NCBI GenBank assembly: GCA_031266895.1
Contig: JAISAD010000053.1
Span: 1 to 11,156 of the forward strand
Length of the DNA stretch: 11,156 nucleotides
Reading direction: 5' to 3'
Origin: Bacteroidales bacterium
Lineage (GTDB): Bacteria > Bacteroidota > Bacteroidia > Bacteroidales > WCHB1-69
Shown: positions 1-7,249 of the stretch, piece after piece
How the letters are laid out: each line of letters starts with the position of its first letter
Position numbering within the stretch: the stretch's first letter is position 1
Program-made: the position numbers and the translations under genes
Notes under the pieces: model-generated
The model's database searches: none
Told to the model about the DNA's origin: nothing
The model's input: the letters and a program-made list of their open reading frames with translations, nothing else

Positions 1-18
1 GACAGGAAAAGAGGGAGA

Positions 19-82
19 TTTTTTCAGCCTGCCCGTAATTCAAAAATTTTATGGATATTTGCCCCAGTTTTTTCAGGCTGCC
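19..82. repeat. Imperfect 15-bp direct repeat that also contains a 7-bp inverted repeat
   Basis: TTTTTTCAGCCTGCC at 19-33 recurs as TTTTTTCAGGCTGCC at 68-82, one mismatch, 49 bp apart. Because of that mismatch the cores CAGCCTG (25-31) and CAGGCTG (74-80) are exact reverse complements, so the pair could also fold with a 42-nt loop. It lies just upstream of the gene at 163. No role can be assigned; it could be the remains of a small repeat, a regulator site or chance. Confidence 0.4.
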
Positions 83-162
83 ATAGAGATTTCGGCAGAC
101 GAAAATTTATTAAAAAAAACAGGGTATAGAGACCTAAAATTGAATGACTTAATAGAAAAGGT

Positions 163-1434
163 ATGCGGCTTTTATGTGGTTTTAGTAAATATCTTATTGT
201 GTCGGTATTTTTTGTCGGAATGCTTTTTGCGGGCAATAGTCATGCGCAAAAGTTCAAAAAATCCGACTATTTTATTGAGGGCGGTCTGCGATACGGATCT
301 GCACTCTACCATCCCAAAAGTGACATTTTTCTGAAAGATCTTTTTTTTGGCTCTCTTGAGTTGCGTTTCGGGCTTCAGGCTATTGGAAAAAATCTCTGGG
401 AACGTTCCCTTAATAAGCCGATTGTCGGAATAGCACTCAGATATACAGACTATTCCGATTTCAGCGATGCAAGTGCTATCCGCAAGTGGCAAAGCAGGAT
501 TTTAGGACAAAATGTAGCTCTTTTTGGCTATCTGCAAGGGCCTATTATACGCTACAAATGGTTCACATGGCATTATCAATTGGGAATGGGTTTTGCCGTT
601 TTTACAAAAATATATAATGAAAAAACCAATCCCGAAAATAATCTAATATCCTTGTATGTAACACCTTACATCAATATTCAGATGGGTTTCGATTTCAGGT
701 TGAACAAAAAATTTGAACTTTGCCTGAATGCCAATTTTGTGCATTCCTCCAATGCTTCTATGAATATGCCCAATTTCGGCATCAATGAAGTACAGGGCAT
801 TGTGGGGCTGCGTTATCATTTTAATCCTGATATTCAGTGGATTAAAGAAGATGCAAAGCCTGAATTTAAACCTGAAAACGCCTTGTTTTTTACCATTGAT
901 CCGGGTTGGCTGTGGGCACGCTACGATGATTTTTACTATTTGAAAGTGGGGACAAACATAGGATATATGCGCCATTTATACCCCATTTTTAATGTGGGAA
1001 TAGCATTGGATCTATGCTACATGTATAAAATTGCCCCTACCAGAGATGCTAAAGATGCCAACGGACAAACAATTCCTACCGATTATCCAACACACTCCCA
1101 TGCCGAGGCGCTTTATGCATTTGGCGAACTCACTTTCGGCTGGTTTGCCTTTCATGTGGGCATAGGCGGCTATTTTAACCGTTATCCCCGAAATAAGGAG
1201 CTGGCTAAAAATAGAGACGGCGGTGGCACTTTAAAGAAAGTTCCATGGATATATGAAAAGATTGGATTCAGAATTGCCATTGACAAGCAGCAGCGCCATT
1301 TTGTAGGAGTATCCATTCGAGCCCATTTCCCTGTAGCCGACTATTTAGCCTTTACATACGGCTATAAATTTTATACTTTTTCGGATATTAAGCGGAACAA
1401 AAAAGAAGCATTCAGTCGGAATAGAAGCAGATAA
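163..1434 (+). CDS. Outer-membrane acyloxyacyl hydrolase (PagL-like lipid A deacylase family), extended
   Basis: Predicted outer-membrane beta-barrel enzyme of 423 aa that may remove acyl chains from lipid A. A Sec signal peptide spans residues 1-28 (basic start, hydrophobic core, cleavage after SHA). The key signature is H194-S-S196-N197-A at residues 194-198, followed by P203-N-F-G206-I, matching the PagL His/Ser catalytic pattern HxSNA...PNxG. At the place of the third PagL catalytic residue (Glu140 in Pseudomonas PagL) this protein has Asn208, with Glu209 next to it. PagL proper is about 150-170 aa; here roughly residues 30-222 form the enzyme-like barrel, and 238-423 form a second beta-rich, aromatic-rich part, an arrangement I recall from Bacteroidota members of the family. 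The ATG at 163 puts the signal peptide at the N-terminus, with only a weak purine stretch upstream. Membership is fairly sure; activity on lipid A is inferred. Confidence 0.75.
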   Translation: MRLLCGFSKYLIVSVFFVGMLFAGNSHAQKFKKSDYFIEGGLRYGSALYHPKSDIFLKDLFFGSLELRFGLQAIGKNLWERSLNKPIVGIALRYTDYSDFSDASAIRKWQSRILGQNVALFGYLQGPIIRYKWFTWHYQLGMGFAVFTKIYNEKTNPENNLISLYVTPYINIQMGFDFRLNKKFELCLNANFVHSSNASMNMPNFGINEVQGIVGLRYHFNPDIQWIKEDAKPEFKPENALFFTIDPGWLWARYDDFYYLKVGTNIGYMRHLYPIFNVGIALDLCYMYKIAPTRDAKDANGQTIPTDYPTHSHAEALYAFGELTFGWFAFHVGIGGYFNRYPRNKELAKNRDGGGTLKKVPWIYEKIGFRIAIDKQQRHFVGVSIRAHFPVADYLAFTYGYKFYTFSDIKRNKKEAFSRNRSR

Positions 1435-1563
1435 CTGCCAATTGAAACTTTCTTAATTCATCTAACTTCTTAATTTCTAAACTTTTATCTGCCTGCATGT
1501 CACTGCTCTTAATTGTATTTTTATTTTTTTTGTGTTCAAAAACTTCATTTGCAAAAATTCATG

Positions 1564-1571
1564 TATTTTTG
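1564..1571 (+). promoter_or_regulatory. Candidate -7 promoter element (TATTTTTG) for the lipoprotein-aspS unit
   Basis: TATTTTTG fits the Bacteroidota -7 consensus TAnnTTTG and is followed by C. It ends 22 nt before the ATG at 1594, leaving a short leader. A TTTG occurs at 1548-1551, but its 12-nt spacing is shorter than the usual 17-23 nt for a -33 element, so only the -7 part is well supported. Confidence 0.45.
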
Positions 1572-1593
1572 CAACAAATTAACGCTCATTTAC

Positions 1594-2313
1594 ATGAATT
1601 ACATTTCAAAAATATTTATCCCTGTTCTATGGTGCCTGATTTTATTAACATCTTGCCAAACGGATAACTATAAAATGTCGGACAAAATAGAGCAACGTAC
1701 TGTTTTTCCTCAGTATCAAGTGCAATATAACGCTCAAACGCGCCATTTTGAGGCTACAGTTTATTTCACAGTGGATAATCCCGCCGGCCTCTCGGTCAAA
1801 CTGTCGGACAGAAGCAGCATCACTTTTAACAAAATGCATTTGAATCTGGAACGGGACGACAGTACAAAACGCTATTTCTATCGCCTTGCTATGGACACAC
1901 TCCCCAAACTGCTCCAATTTTGTTATATTAACGATGTGGGAGCAGTCTTTGAAAACGATTTGATTATGAGAAAATTAGAAATAACCAATGGCAATAGCAT
2001 TACCATTAGCAAGTCACTGGGTGCAGCATTAAGCTATAGTGGCCAGCCCATTGCAACCAATAAAGATAATGAGGAAACAGTAAGCTGTCAATTATCGCAA
2101 CAGGGCAAAGAGACAATATACTTTACAATAGATATTATGGATAATCATCAAATCAGCATTAAAGATTATATGCTTTTTGAAGTGCCGGCCGGCAAATATG
2201 AATGCCGTTTCCTTCGCGATATGAGCAGCAGTAACATCAAAGCTATGGATAGGGGCGGCATTATCACAAGCAGCTACATTACTAAACCTTATACCTTAAT
2301 TATTACCGACTAA
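1594..2313 (+). CDS. Putative lipoprotein of unknown function upstream of aspS
   Basis: A 239-aa protein with a lipoprotein signal peptide: residues 1-20 are basic then hydrophobic, ending in the lipobox L-T-S-C with Cys21 as the lipidation site. After the cysteine comes Q-T-D-N-Y-K, with little of the acidic run that marks surface-exported lipoproteins in this phylum, so a periplasm-facing anchor is slightly more likely (inference). The rest alternates short beta-type stretches with polar turns and has no motif I recognise. The same frame opens 27 codons earlier (1513), but only the ATG at 1594 gives a proper signal peptide and lies downstream of the candidate promoter. It ends 9 bp before aspS and is probably co-transcribed with it. 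It does not look like GldH or another gliding lipoprotein I know. Function unknown. Confidence 0.8.
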   Translation: MNYISKIFIPVLWCLILLTSCQTDNYKMSDKIEQRTVFPQYQVQYNAQTRHFEATVYFTVDNPAGLSVKLSDRSSITFNKMHLNLERDDSTKRYFYRLAMDTLPKLLQFCYINDVGAVFENDLIMRKLEITNGNSITISKSLGAALSYSGQPIATNKDNEETVSCQLSQQGKETIYFTIDIMDNHQISIKDYMLFEVPAGKYECRFLRDMSSSNIKAMDRGGIITSSYITKPYTLIITD

Positions 2314-2322
2314 AAAAAATCC

Positions 2323-4068
2323 ATGTTAAGAACACATACTTGCGGCGAATTGAATGCCGCCCATATTCAAAAAGAGGTAACCCTTTGCGGGTGGATACAA
2401 AAAATCAGAAATTTGGGAGGAATGACTTTTGTTGACCTTCGTGATCGCTACGGAATTACGCAGCTGACTTTCGATCATGCTACCAGTATCGAACTGTCGG
2501 AAAAGGCACAACGGCTTGGCCGGGAATGGGTGATAAAAGCAACCGGTTGTGTAGCCGAGCGCCACAGTAAAAACAGGAATATTCCGACCGGTGATATTGA
2601 GATTATTGTAGAGCATCTTGAAGTGCTTAACGAGTCGCTAATACCGCCCTTTACTATTGAAGACGAATCGGATGGCGGCGATGAATTGCGCATGAAATAT
2701 CGCTACCTCGACCTGCGCCGCAATCCGGTGAAAAACAATATTCTGTTTCGTCACAAACTGAGTATAGAAATTCGTAATTATCTGAATAATATTGGATTTA
2801 TAGAAATTGAAACTCCTTTTTTAATCAAATCCACACCCGAAGGCGCACGTGATTTTGTAGTGCCCTCGCGCATGAATCAAGGTGAGTTTTACGCCTTGCC
2901 ACAATCACCGCAAACTTTTAAGCAACTGCTTATGATGTCGGGCTACGACCGCTACTTCCAAATTGTACGCTGTTTTCGCGATGAAGATTTGCGAGCCGAC
3001 CGTCAACCGGAATTTACCCAAATTGATTGCGAAATGTCATTTGTGGAACAGGAAGACATACTCAATACTTTTGAGGGATTGGTGAAACATATTTTTAAGA
3101 CAGTCAAAAACATAGAATTAACTGACATAGAACGCATCAGCTACGCAGATGCCATGAAATATTACGGTTCAGACAAACCCGATGCCCGCTTTGGAATGCG
3201 TTTTACGGAGTTGAATGATGTTACGCAGCATCGTGATTTTAAAGTGTTTAATGATTCAGAACTAGTGGTTGGCTTTGTGGCTGAAGGGTGTGCTGGCTAT
3301 ACACGCAAGCAGCTTGATTCAATCAGCGACTTTGTGCGGCGTCCACAAATAGGAGCAACTGGTGTAGTCTATCTTCTTTGCATGGAAAACGGCAGCTTTA
3401 AATCGTCTGTAGATAAATTTTATGCCCAGGACGATCTGAAGGCCATAGCCGATAAAGCACATGCCAAGGCGGGCGACCTGCTGCTTATTATGTCAGGGGT
3501 AACGGAAAAAACCCAAAAACAGCTCTGTGAACTGCGTTTGGAAATGGGGAATCGACTTGGATTGCGTATGGCTGGAGAATATAAAGCACTGTGGATTACC
3601 AACTTTCCACTATTAGAATGGGACGAAGATACAATGCGGTTTTATGCCAAACATCATCCCTTTACGGCGCCAAAACCGGAGGACGAAGCATTGCTGGAAT
3701 TAAATCCGGGCGAAGTGAAAGCCAACGCATACGACTTGGTAATTAACGGGACGGAAATCGGGGGCGGATCTGTCAGAATACACAATAAGGTATTGCAGCA
3801 GCGCATGTTTAAAGCGCTTGGATTTACAGAAGAAGCTGCTCAACAGCAATTTGGCTTCCTGCTCAATGCATTTCAATACGGCGCTCCGCCACATGCGGGT
3901 ATCGCTTTTGGATTCGACCGGCTTTGTGCAGTGTTGTCCGACTGCGACTCTATTCGCGACTTTATTGCATTCCCTAAAAACAACTCCGGCCGAGATATGA
4001 TGATTGACGCTCCTTCTGCTATTGCAAACGAACAGTTGAAAGAGCTGGGAATACAAATTAAGAATTAG
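2323..4068 (+). CDS. aspS: Aspartyl-tRNA synthetase (bacterial type, EC 6.1.1.12)
   Basis: Cytoplasmic class II synthetase that charges tRNA-Asp with aspartate using ATP. At 581 aa it is close to the roughly 590 aa of bacterial AspRS. Order of parts: N-terminal OB-fold anticodon-binding domain (about 1-105, with C22-G-W at 22-24); catalytic core beginning near R127-Y-L-D-L-R; STPEGARDF at 170-178; class II motif 2 FRDEDLRADRQPEF at 218-231; the GAD insertion typical of bacterial enzymes (about 290-410); and motif 3 GIAFGFDRL at 526-534 near the C-terminus. Leu31 sits where non-discriminating AspRS enzymes often carry His, which hints at a discriminating enzyme specific for tRNA-Asp; one position is weak evidence. 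The ATG at 2323 gives the standard N-terminus; no Shine-Dalgarno is seen. It lies 9 bp after the lipoprotein gene, probably in the same transcript. Confidence 0.97.
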   Translation: MLRTHTCGELNAAHIQKEVTLCGWIQKIRNLGGMTFVDLRDRYGITQLTFDHATSIELSEKAQRLGREWVIKATGCVAERHSKNRNIPTGDIEIIVEHLEVLNESLIPPFTIEDESDGGDELRMKYRYLDLRRNPVKNNILFRHKLSIEIRNYLNNIGFIEIETPFLIKSTPEGARDFVVPSRMNQGEFYALPQSPQTFKQLLMMSGYDRYFQIVRCFRDEDLRADRQPEFTQIDCEMSFVEQEDILNTFEGLVKHIFKTVKNIELTDIERISYADAMKYYGSDKPDARFGMRFTELNDVTQHRDFKVFNDSELVVGFVAEGCAGYTRKQLDSISDFVRRPQIGATGVVYLLCMENGSFKSSVDKFYAQDDLKAIADKAHAKAGDLLLIMSGVTEKTQKQLCELRLEMGNRLGLRMAGEYKALWITNFPLLEWDEDTMRFYAKHHPFTAPKPEDEALLELNPGEVKANAYDLVINGTEIGGGSVRIHNKVLQQRMFKALGFTEEAAQQQFGFLLNAFQYGAPPHAGIAFGFDRLCAVLSDCDSIRDFIAFPKNNSGRDMMIDAPSAIANEQLKELGIQIKN

Positions 4069-4167
4069 AAACCGCATAAAAATAAAAAGTTTTTATCCAT
4101 TTGATGTAAATTTTACAAAGAGTTGCATCACGACTTTGTCGAGTTCGATTTATCAGTCAAAATTTTG

Positions 4168-4175
4168 TACTTTTG
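4168..4175 (+). promoter_or_regulatory. Candidate -7 promoter element (TACTTTTG) for prfA
   Basis: TACTTTTG is an exact TAnnTTTG match, preceded by TTG (4165-4167) and followed by CACCCC. The same TTTTGCACCCC string follows the tRNA-Leu promoter on the other strand. Transcription from here would give a leader of about 95 nt before prfA. No well-spaced -33 TTTG is evident; one at 4135-4138 is 29 nt away. Confidence 0.55.
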
Positions 4176-4204
4176 CACCCCCTGTTTTTAATTCAGTCTT
4201 TAAA

Positions 4205-4247
4205 CCACAAAGATGAGTGTAAAGTATTGATTTTGTGGGATTTTTTT
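4205..4247 (+). promoter_or_regulatory. Candidate attenuator hairpin in the prfA leader enclosing a 5-codon ORF
   Basis: CCACAAA (4205-4211) and TTTGTGG (4232-4238) can form a 7-bp stem with a 20-nt loop. The 3' arm is followed by GA and seven T (4241-4247), the layout of a weak intrinsic terminator. The loop carries ATG AGT GTA AAG TAT TGA (4213-4230; Met-Ser-Val-Lys-Tyr, stop UGA). Hairpin and T-run are seen directly; that they act as a terminator or attenuator is inference. The stem has only three G-C pairs and the loop is long, so stability is modest. Confidence 0.35.
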
Positions 4248-4277
4248 ATTATAGCTTAACAAGAAAAAGACAATACA

Positions 4278-5354
4278 ATGAACGATTTATTAGGAAAATT
4301 AGAGGAAATTTATAAACGATGGCAGACAATTGCCGATGAAATAGCACAACCGGAAGTGATGTCCAACATGAAACACTACATCAAACTGAATAAGGATTAT
4401 AAGGATCTGATGCCGGTGATTGAAGCCTATAAAGCCTATAAAAATGTGGTAGAAAATATTGCGAATGCCAAACAAATTATTGCTACCGAAAAAGATGACG
4501 ATTTTAGAGAAATGGCAAAAGCAGAATTAGATGTTTTTCAGAAAAATAAAGACGAACTGGAAGAAAAAATTCGCTTATTGCTAATCCCTTCCGATCCACA
4601 GGACAGCAAAAATGCCCAGTTGGAAATTCGTGCCGGAACAGGCGGCAACGAAGCAAGTATTTTTGCCGGCGATCTTTTCCGTATGTATCAGCATTATTGC
4701 GATAAAAAAGGATGGAGAATGGAAGTGCTTTCGCTGACCGAAGGTTCGGTAGGCGGCTATAAGGAGATTATTGTCAACATTCTTGGCGATGGTGTTTACG
4801 GATTGATGAAATACGAATCGGGAGTGCATCGCGTGCAGCGAGTACCACAAACCGAAGCGCAGGGTAGAGTACATACATCGGCAGCCTCGGTAGTGGTGCT
4901 GCCTGAAGCCGATGAATTTGACGTGGAACTCAAACAGAGCGATATTCGCAAAGATGTTTATTGTTCGTCAGGCCCCGGTGGGCAGTCGGTAAACACTACC
5001 TACTCGGCCGTGCGTCTCACTCACATTCCAACCGGCATTGTAGTGGCTATTCAGGATGAAAAATCGCAACTCCAAAATCTTGAAAAAGCGATGCTCATAT
5101 TGCGAACCCGTCTTTTTGAACGCGAGTATCAGAAATATTTGGATGAAGTATCCTCCAAACGCAAAACGATGGTTTCTACAGGTGACCGGTCGGCCAAAAT
5201 TCGCACTTATAACTATCCGCAAAACCGCGTTACCGACCACCGCATTAATTACACTATGTATAATCTTATCGGATTCATGGATGGCGATATTCAGGATATT
5301 ATTGAAGCGCTGCAAATTGCGGAAAATTCGGAACGGCTAAAAGCGGCAGAATAG
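4278..5354 (+). CDS. prfA: Peptide chain release factor 1
   Basis: Class I release factor (358 aa, usual length about 355-360) that recognises UAA and UAG in the ribosomal A site and triggers peptidyl-tRNA hydrolysis. The N-terminal part (about 1-110) is the charged helical domain 1. The codon-reading tripeptide of the RF1 type, P-x-T, is P190-Q191-T192; RF2 would have S-P-F. The catalytic GGQ motif is G234-G235-Q236 in SGPGGQSVNTTYSAVR, whose glutamine is normally methylated by PrmC. The C-terminal RTYNYPQNRVTDHR stretch (309-322) is also standard. The ATG at 4278 gives a normal N-terminus and follows an A-rich leader without a clear Shine-Dalgarno. It is preceded by 209 bp of non-coding DNA with its own promoter candidate and an odd leader hairpin, and followed 52 bp later by guaD. 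Confidence 0.97.
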   Translation: MNDLLGKLEEIYKRWQTIADEIAQPEVMSNMKHYIKLNKDYKDLMPVIEAYKAYKNVVENIANAKQIIATEKDDDFREMAKAELDVFQKNKDELEEKIRLLLIPSDPQDSKNAQLEIRAGTGGNEASIFAGDLFRMYQHYCDKKGWRMEVLSLTEGSVGGYKEIIVNILGDGVYGLMKYESGVHRVQRVPQTEAQGRVHTSAASVVVLPEADEFDVELKQSDIRKDVYCSSGPGGQSVNTTYSAVRLTHIPTGIVVAIQDEKSQLQNLEKAMLILRTRLFEREYQKYLDEVSSKRKTMVSTGDRSAKIRTYNYPQNRVTDHRINYTMYNLIGFMDGDIQDIIEALQIAENSERLKAAE

Positions 5355-5406
5355 TGCATAATTGTGAACAATGAATTAAAAACTTTAATGTTTCTTGGAT
5401 TTAATA

Positions 5407-5913
5407 ATGGAACAGAAAATTTCAAAAATCACAATTAATGAGGAGCAGCAGCAAGCTTTTATGCGAGAAGCTATTCGACTGGCTTCACAAAATGTGGAGA
5501 TGCAGGGAGGAGGTCCTTTCGGTGCTGTAATTGTGAGAGAGGGAAAAATTATCGCAGCAGCAGCCAATCATGTTACCACAGCCAATGACCCTACGGCACA
5601 CGCTGAAATAAATGCCATTCGCGAAGCCTGTAAAAAGTTGAATACTTTCGATTTACAGGGTTGCGAAATTTATGCCAGTTGCGAACCTTGCCCCATGTGC
5701 CTTGCTTCCATTTACTGGGCGCACATTGACAAAATCTATTATGCCGGCACCCGCCACGATGCCGAAATGGCCGGTTTTGACGATTCTTTTATTTATAATG
5801 AACTAGCCAAAAATATGGAAGAACGTACTATTCCCATTATAAAACTGCTTCACGATGAAGGAGTAAACCCCTTGCAGAAATGGCAGGAATGCGTCAACAG
5901 GATGGAATATTAA
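5407..5913 (+). CDS. guaD: Guanine deaminase (cytidine deaminase superfamily, EC 3.5.4.3)
   Basis: Small zinc hydrolase (168 aa) expected to convert guanine to xanthine plus ammonia in purine salvage or breakdown. Zinc ligands are H65 (in PTAHAEINA, with catalytic E67) and C95 and C98 (in SCEPCPMC). What separates it from TadA and cytosine deaminases is the C-terminal half: AGFDDSFIY at 122-130, then EERTIP and a final E-Y, closely matching Bacillus subtilis GuaD. All key positions are offset by 12 (H53/C83/C86/D114/Y156 there, H65/C95/C98/D126/Y168 here), because of a longer N-terminus. In that enzyme the C-terminal segment is domain-swapped over the partner active site. The frame opens 12 nt earlier with TTG (5395); I prefer the ATG at 5407. 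It may be co-transcribed with prfA (52-bp gap) and ends 17 bp from a convergent gene. Confidence 0.88.
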   Translation: MEQKISKITINEEQQQAFMREAIRLASQNVEMQGGGPFGAVIVREGKIIAAAANHVTTANDPTAHAEINAIREACKKLNTFDLQGCEIYASCEPCPMCLASIYWAHIDKIYYAGTRHDAEMAGFDDSFIYNELAKNMEERTIPIIKLLHDEGVNPLQKWQECVNRMEY

Positions 5914-5933
5914 TCTCTTGCCGGAGAAGATTA
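5911..5933. repeat. Imperfect palindrome spanning both stop codons of a convergent gene pair
   Basis: TAATCT (5911-5916) and AGATTA (5928-5933) are exact reverse complements. After one bulged A, CT pairs with AG further in, leaving a small G/C-rich loop. The base of the stem is made of the guaD stop codon (TAA) and, on the other strand, the TAA of the PHP gene. No T-run follows on either strand, so it is at best a weak bidirectional transcript end. Confidence 0.3.
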
Positions 5934-6746
5934 AAAGGGAAATTCTTCCGCCACCTCAACTCCAAACTGTCTTAGTCTGTTTAAGGCCTCATCATAAAAA
6001 AGGTCTAATTCCTCAGATTGGTGGGCATCGCTGCTTACGAGAGAGCGGATACCCATTTTCCCCATCTTTTCCAAAATGCAGTCGGAAGGATAGAACTCAT
6101 CGCAACGCCCCTTATAAAAGCCCCGCGTGTTGATTTCTACAATAATATCATGCGCTTTTATTAGCGATAAGGTGTGGTCAACCAATTCCAGATACCATTT
6201 TTCCGACTGATTGAAAAAACGGCGCTGGTTGTGCATCTTTATTTTATCAAGATGAGCAATAATATTGAACTTCTGTGTTTCAATCATTTCACAGGTTTGT
6301 TCCCAGAAAACAGTAACAGCCTTGCGTATGTCGTTATGAAAAAGATTCTGCAGGCCTGCATCGTAAATTTCACGGTTGGAACCGTCAATAAACCATAATT
6401 GATCGCTGTGACGACTGGGACGCACCAGATGCACACCCCCAATTATATAATCCAATTTATATTGGTCAGTATAATACTGAAAAGGCCGAGTCATGTCCGG
6501 AATAAAATCACACTCTAAAGATTTAAACAGCTCTATATCAGGATTCTGTGATTGCAAAATGTCAATATTCTTCAAATAATCGGGAATCTGCACTTCATCA
6601 ATGGCAAAATCATTTTCTCCGGGCACAGGTGCATGTGAAGAGAAACCCAATCGGGCAAAACCCAGCTCCTTAGCTTTGGCTACAAAGAGTGCTTGCGGAT
6701 CTTTGCCATCGCAATAGGTGCTGTGAGTGTGAAAATTAGCTTTCAT
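5931..6746 (-). CDS. PHP-domain phosphatase, histidinol-phosphatase (HisJ/HisK) family
   Basis: A 271-aa cytoplasmic metal-dependent hydrolase of the PHP superfamily, closest to the histidinol-phosphatases that release phosphate from histidinol phosphate in histidine synthesis (EC 3.1.3.15). The metal-site motifs are all present in order: H6-T-H8 with D13 (HTHSTYCDG), H38 (SSHAP), E78-C-D80, H106 (GGVHLV), H165 (AHLDK), E204-I-N-T-R, and D240-A-H242. Length fits the family (about 260-275 aa). It is the last gene of a four-gene operon; its ATG shares one base with the stop of the preceding lipoprotein gene (TAATG), implying translational coupling. No other his gene is nearby, and many Bacteroidota carry a bifunctional HisB phosphatase, so the true substrate may differ. 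Confidence is high for the fold, moderate for the reaction. Confidence 0.82.
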   Translation of the reverse strand: MKANFHTHSTYCDGKDPQALFVAKAKELGFARLGFSSHAPVPGENDFAIDEVQIPDYLKNIDILQSQNPDIELFKSLECDFIPDMTRPFQYYTDQYKLDYIIGGVHLVRPSRHSDQLWFIDGSNREIYDAGLQNLFHNDIRKAVTVFWEQTCEMIETQKFNIIAHLDKIKMHNQRRFFNQSEKWYLELVDHTLSLIKAHDIIVEINTRGFYKGRCDEFYPSDCILEKMGKMGIRSLVSSDAHQSEELDLFYDEALNRLRQFGVEVAEEFPF

Positions 6747-7249
6747 TAATATCTTTTTACATCAAACCCGCGCTCATTCAAGAATTGCACCGCCATCGTG
6801 TCATAATGTATTTGCGCTTGAGTAATTTTTAAAATGGAACTTGCTAATAATGAATCTATTTTGTACTGCAACGGCTCGTTATATTCGTTCATTACAGCAG
6901 CACGCCATTGCAATAAAACAGCCCCCTCATTTTGCAAAACACCAGTCATAGCCGTGCAAACTTGCTGCAAAGCAGCATAAAGCGCATCACCTTTACCGAA
7001 TATGCCTGTCTGTTTTAACTGTTGCTCGCTCTCAGCCTGTCTTGCCAATGCTTTTTGGTAAAAAACTTCGGCATCATATTTGTCAAAATTAATAGCTTGG
7101 AAAAAGGAATCTGCCTGTACAATCATGACGTTTTGAATAGCATAAAGTGTATCTGCATATTGTGTTGCCGTTATATCCTTATAATTCTTTGTGTTGCAAG
7201 AATAAAAAACGATTACAGCCGCAAAAATCCAAAGCCAGCGTCTTATCAT
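6746..7249 (-). CDS. Small putative lipoprotein of unknown function, coupled to lspA
   Basis: A 167-aa protein with a lipoprotein signal: basic M-I-R-R, a hydrophobic stretch and the lipobox F-Y-S-C with Cys18 lipidated. The mature part is mostly amphipathic helix, rich in Q, A, Y and K (about residues 25-160), with no cysteine-based or enzymatic motif I can name; a helical-bundle periplasmic protein is plausible. After Cys18 comes N-T-K-N-Y-K, without the acidic residues of surface-export signals, so it probably faces the periplasm (inference). Its start overlaps the lspA stop by 4 nt (ATGA) and its stop overlaps the start of the PHP gene by 1 nt. It is therefore made together with the peptidase expected to process it. 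Function unknown. Confidence 0.82.
   Translation of the reverse strand: MIRRWLWIFAAVIVFYSCNTKNYKDITATQYADTLYAIQNVMIVQADSFFQAINFDKYDAEVFYQKALARQAESEQQLKQTGIFGKGDALYAALQQVCTAMTGVLQNEGAVLLQWRAAVMNEYNEPLQYKIDSLLASSILKITQAQIHYDTMAVQFLNERGFDVKRY

Noticed and set aside
1..135. Open frame entering from the left edge (frame 1, ends at the TAG near 133)
   Set aside because: Only about 44 codons, rich in Arg, Lys and Phe with no recognisable domain; the region looks like spacer with repeats and A-runs.
24..492. Minus-strand frames at 24-236 and 172-492
   Set aside because: They overlap the well-supported gene at 163 on the opposite strand and encode low-complexity, basic sequences without features.
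1513..1593. 27-codon N-terminal extension of the lipoprotein upstream of aspS
   Set aside because: It would place the lipobox too far inside for a signal peptide and would overlap the candidate promoter.
4082..4096. ATAAAAA-G-TTTTTAT palindrome after aspS as a terminator
   Set aside because: The arms are pure A/T with a single-base centre and cannot form a stable RNA hairpin.
5395..5406. TTG start for guaD four codons upstream
   Set aside because: The ATG at 5407 is in frame, and the protein is already longer at the N-terminus than the B. subtilis enzyme.
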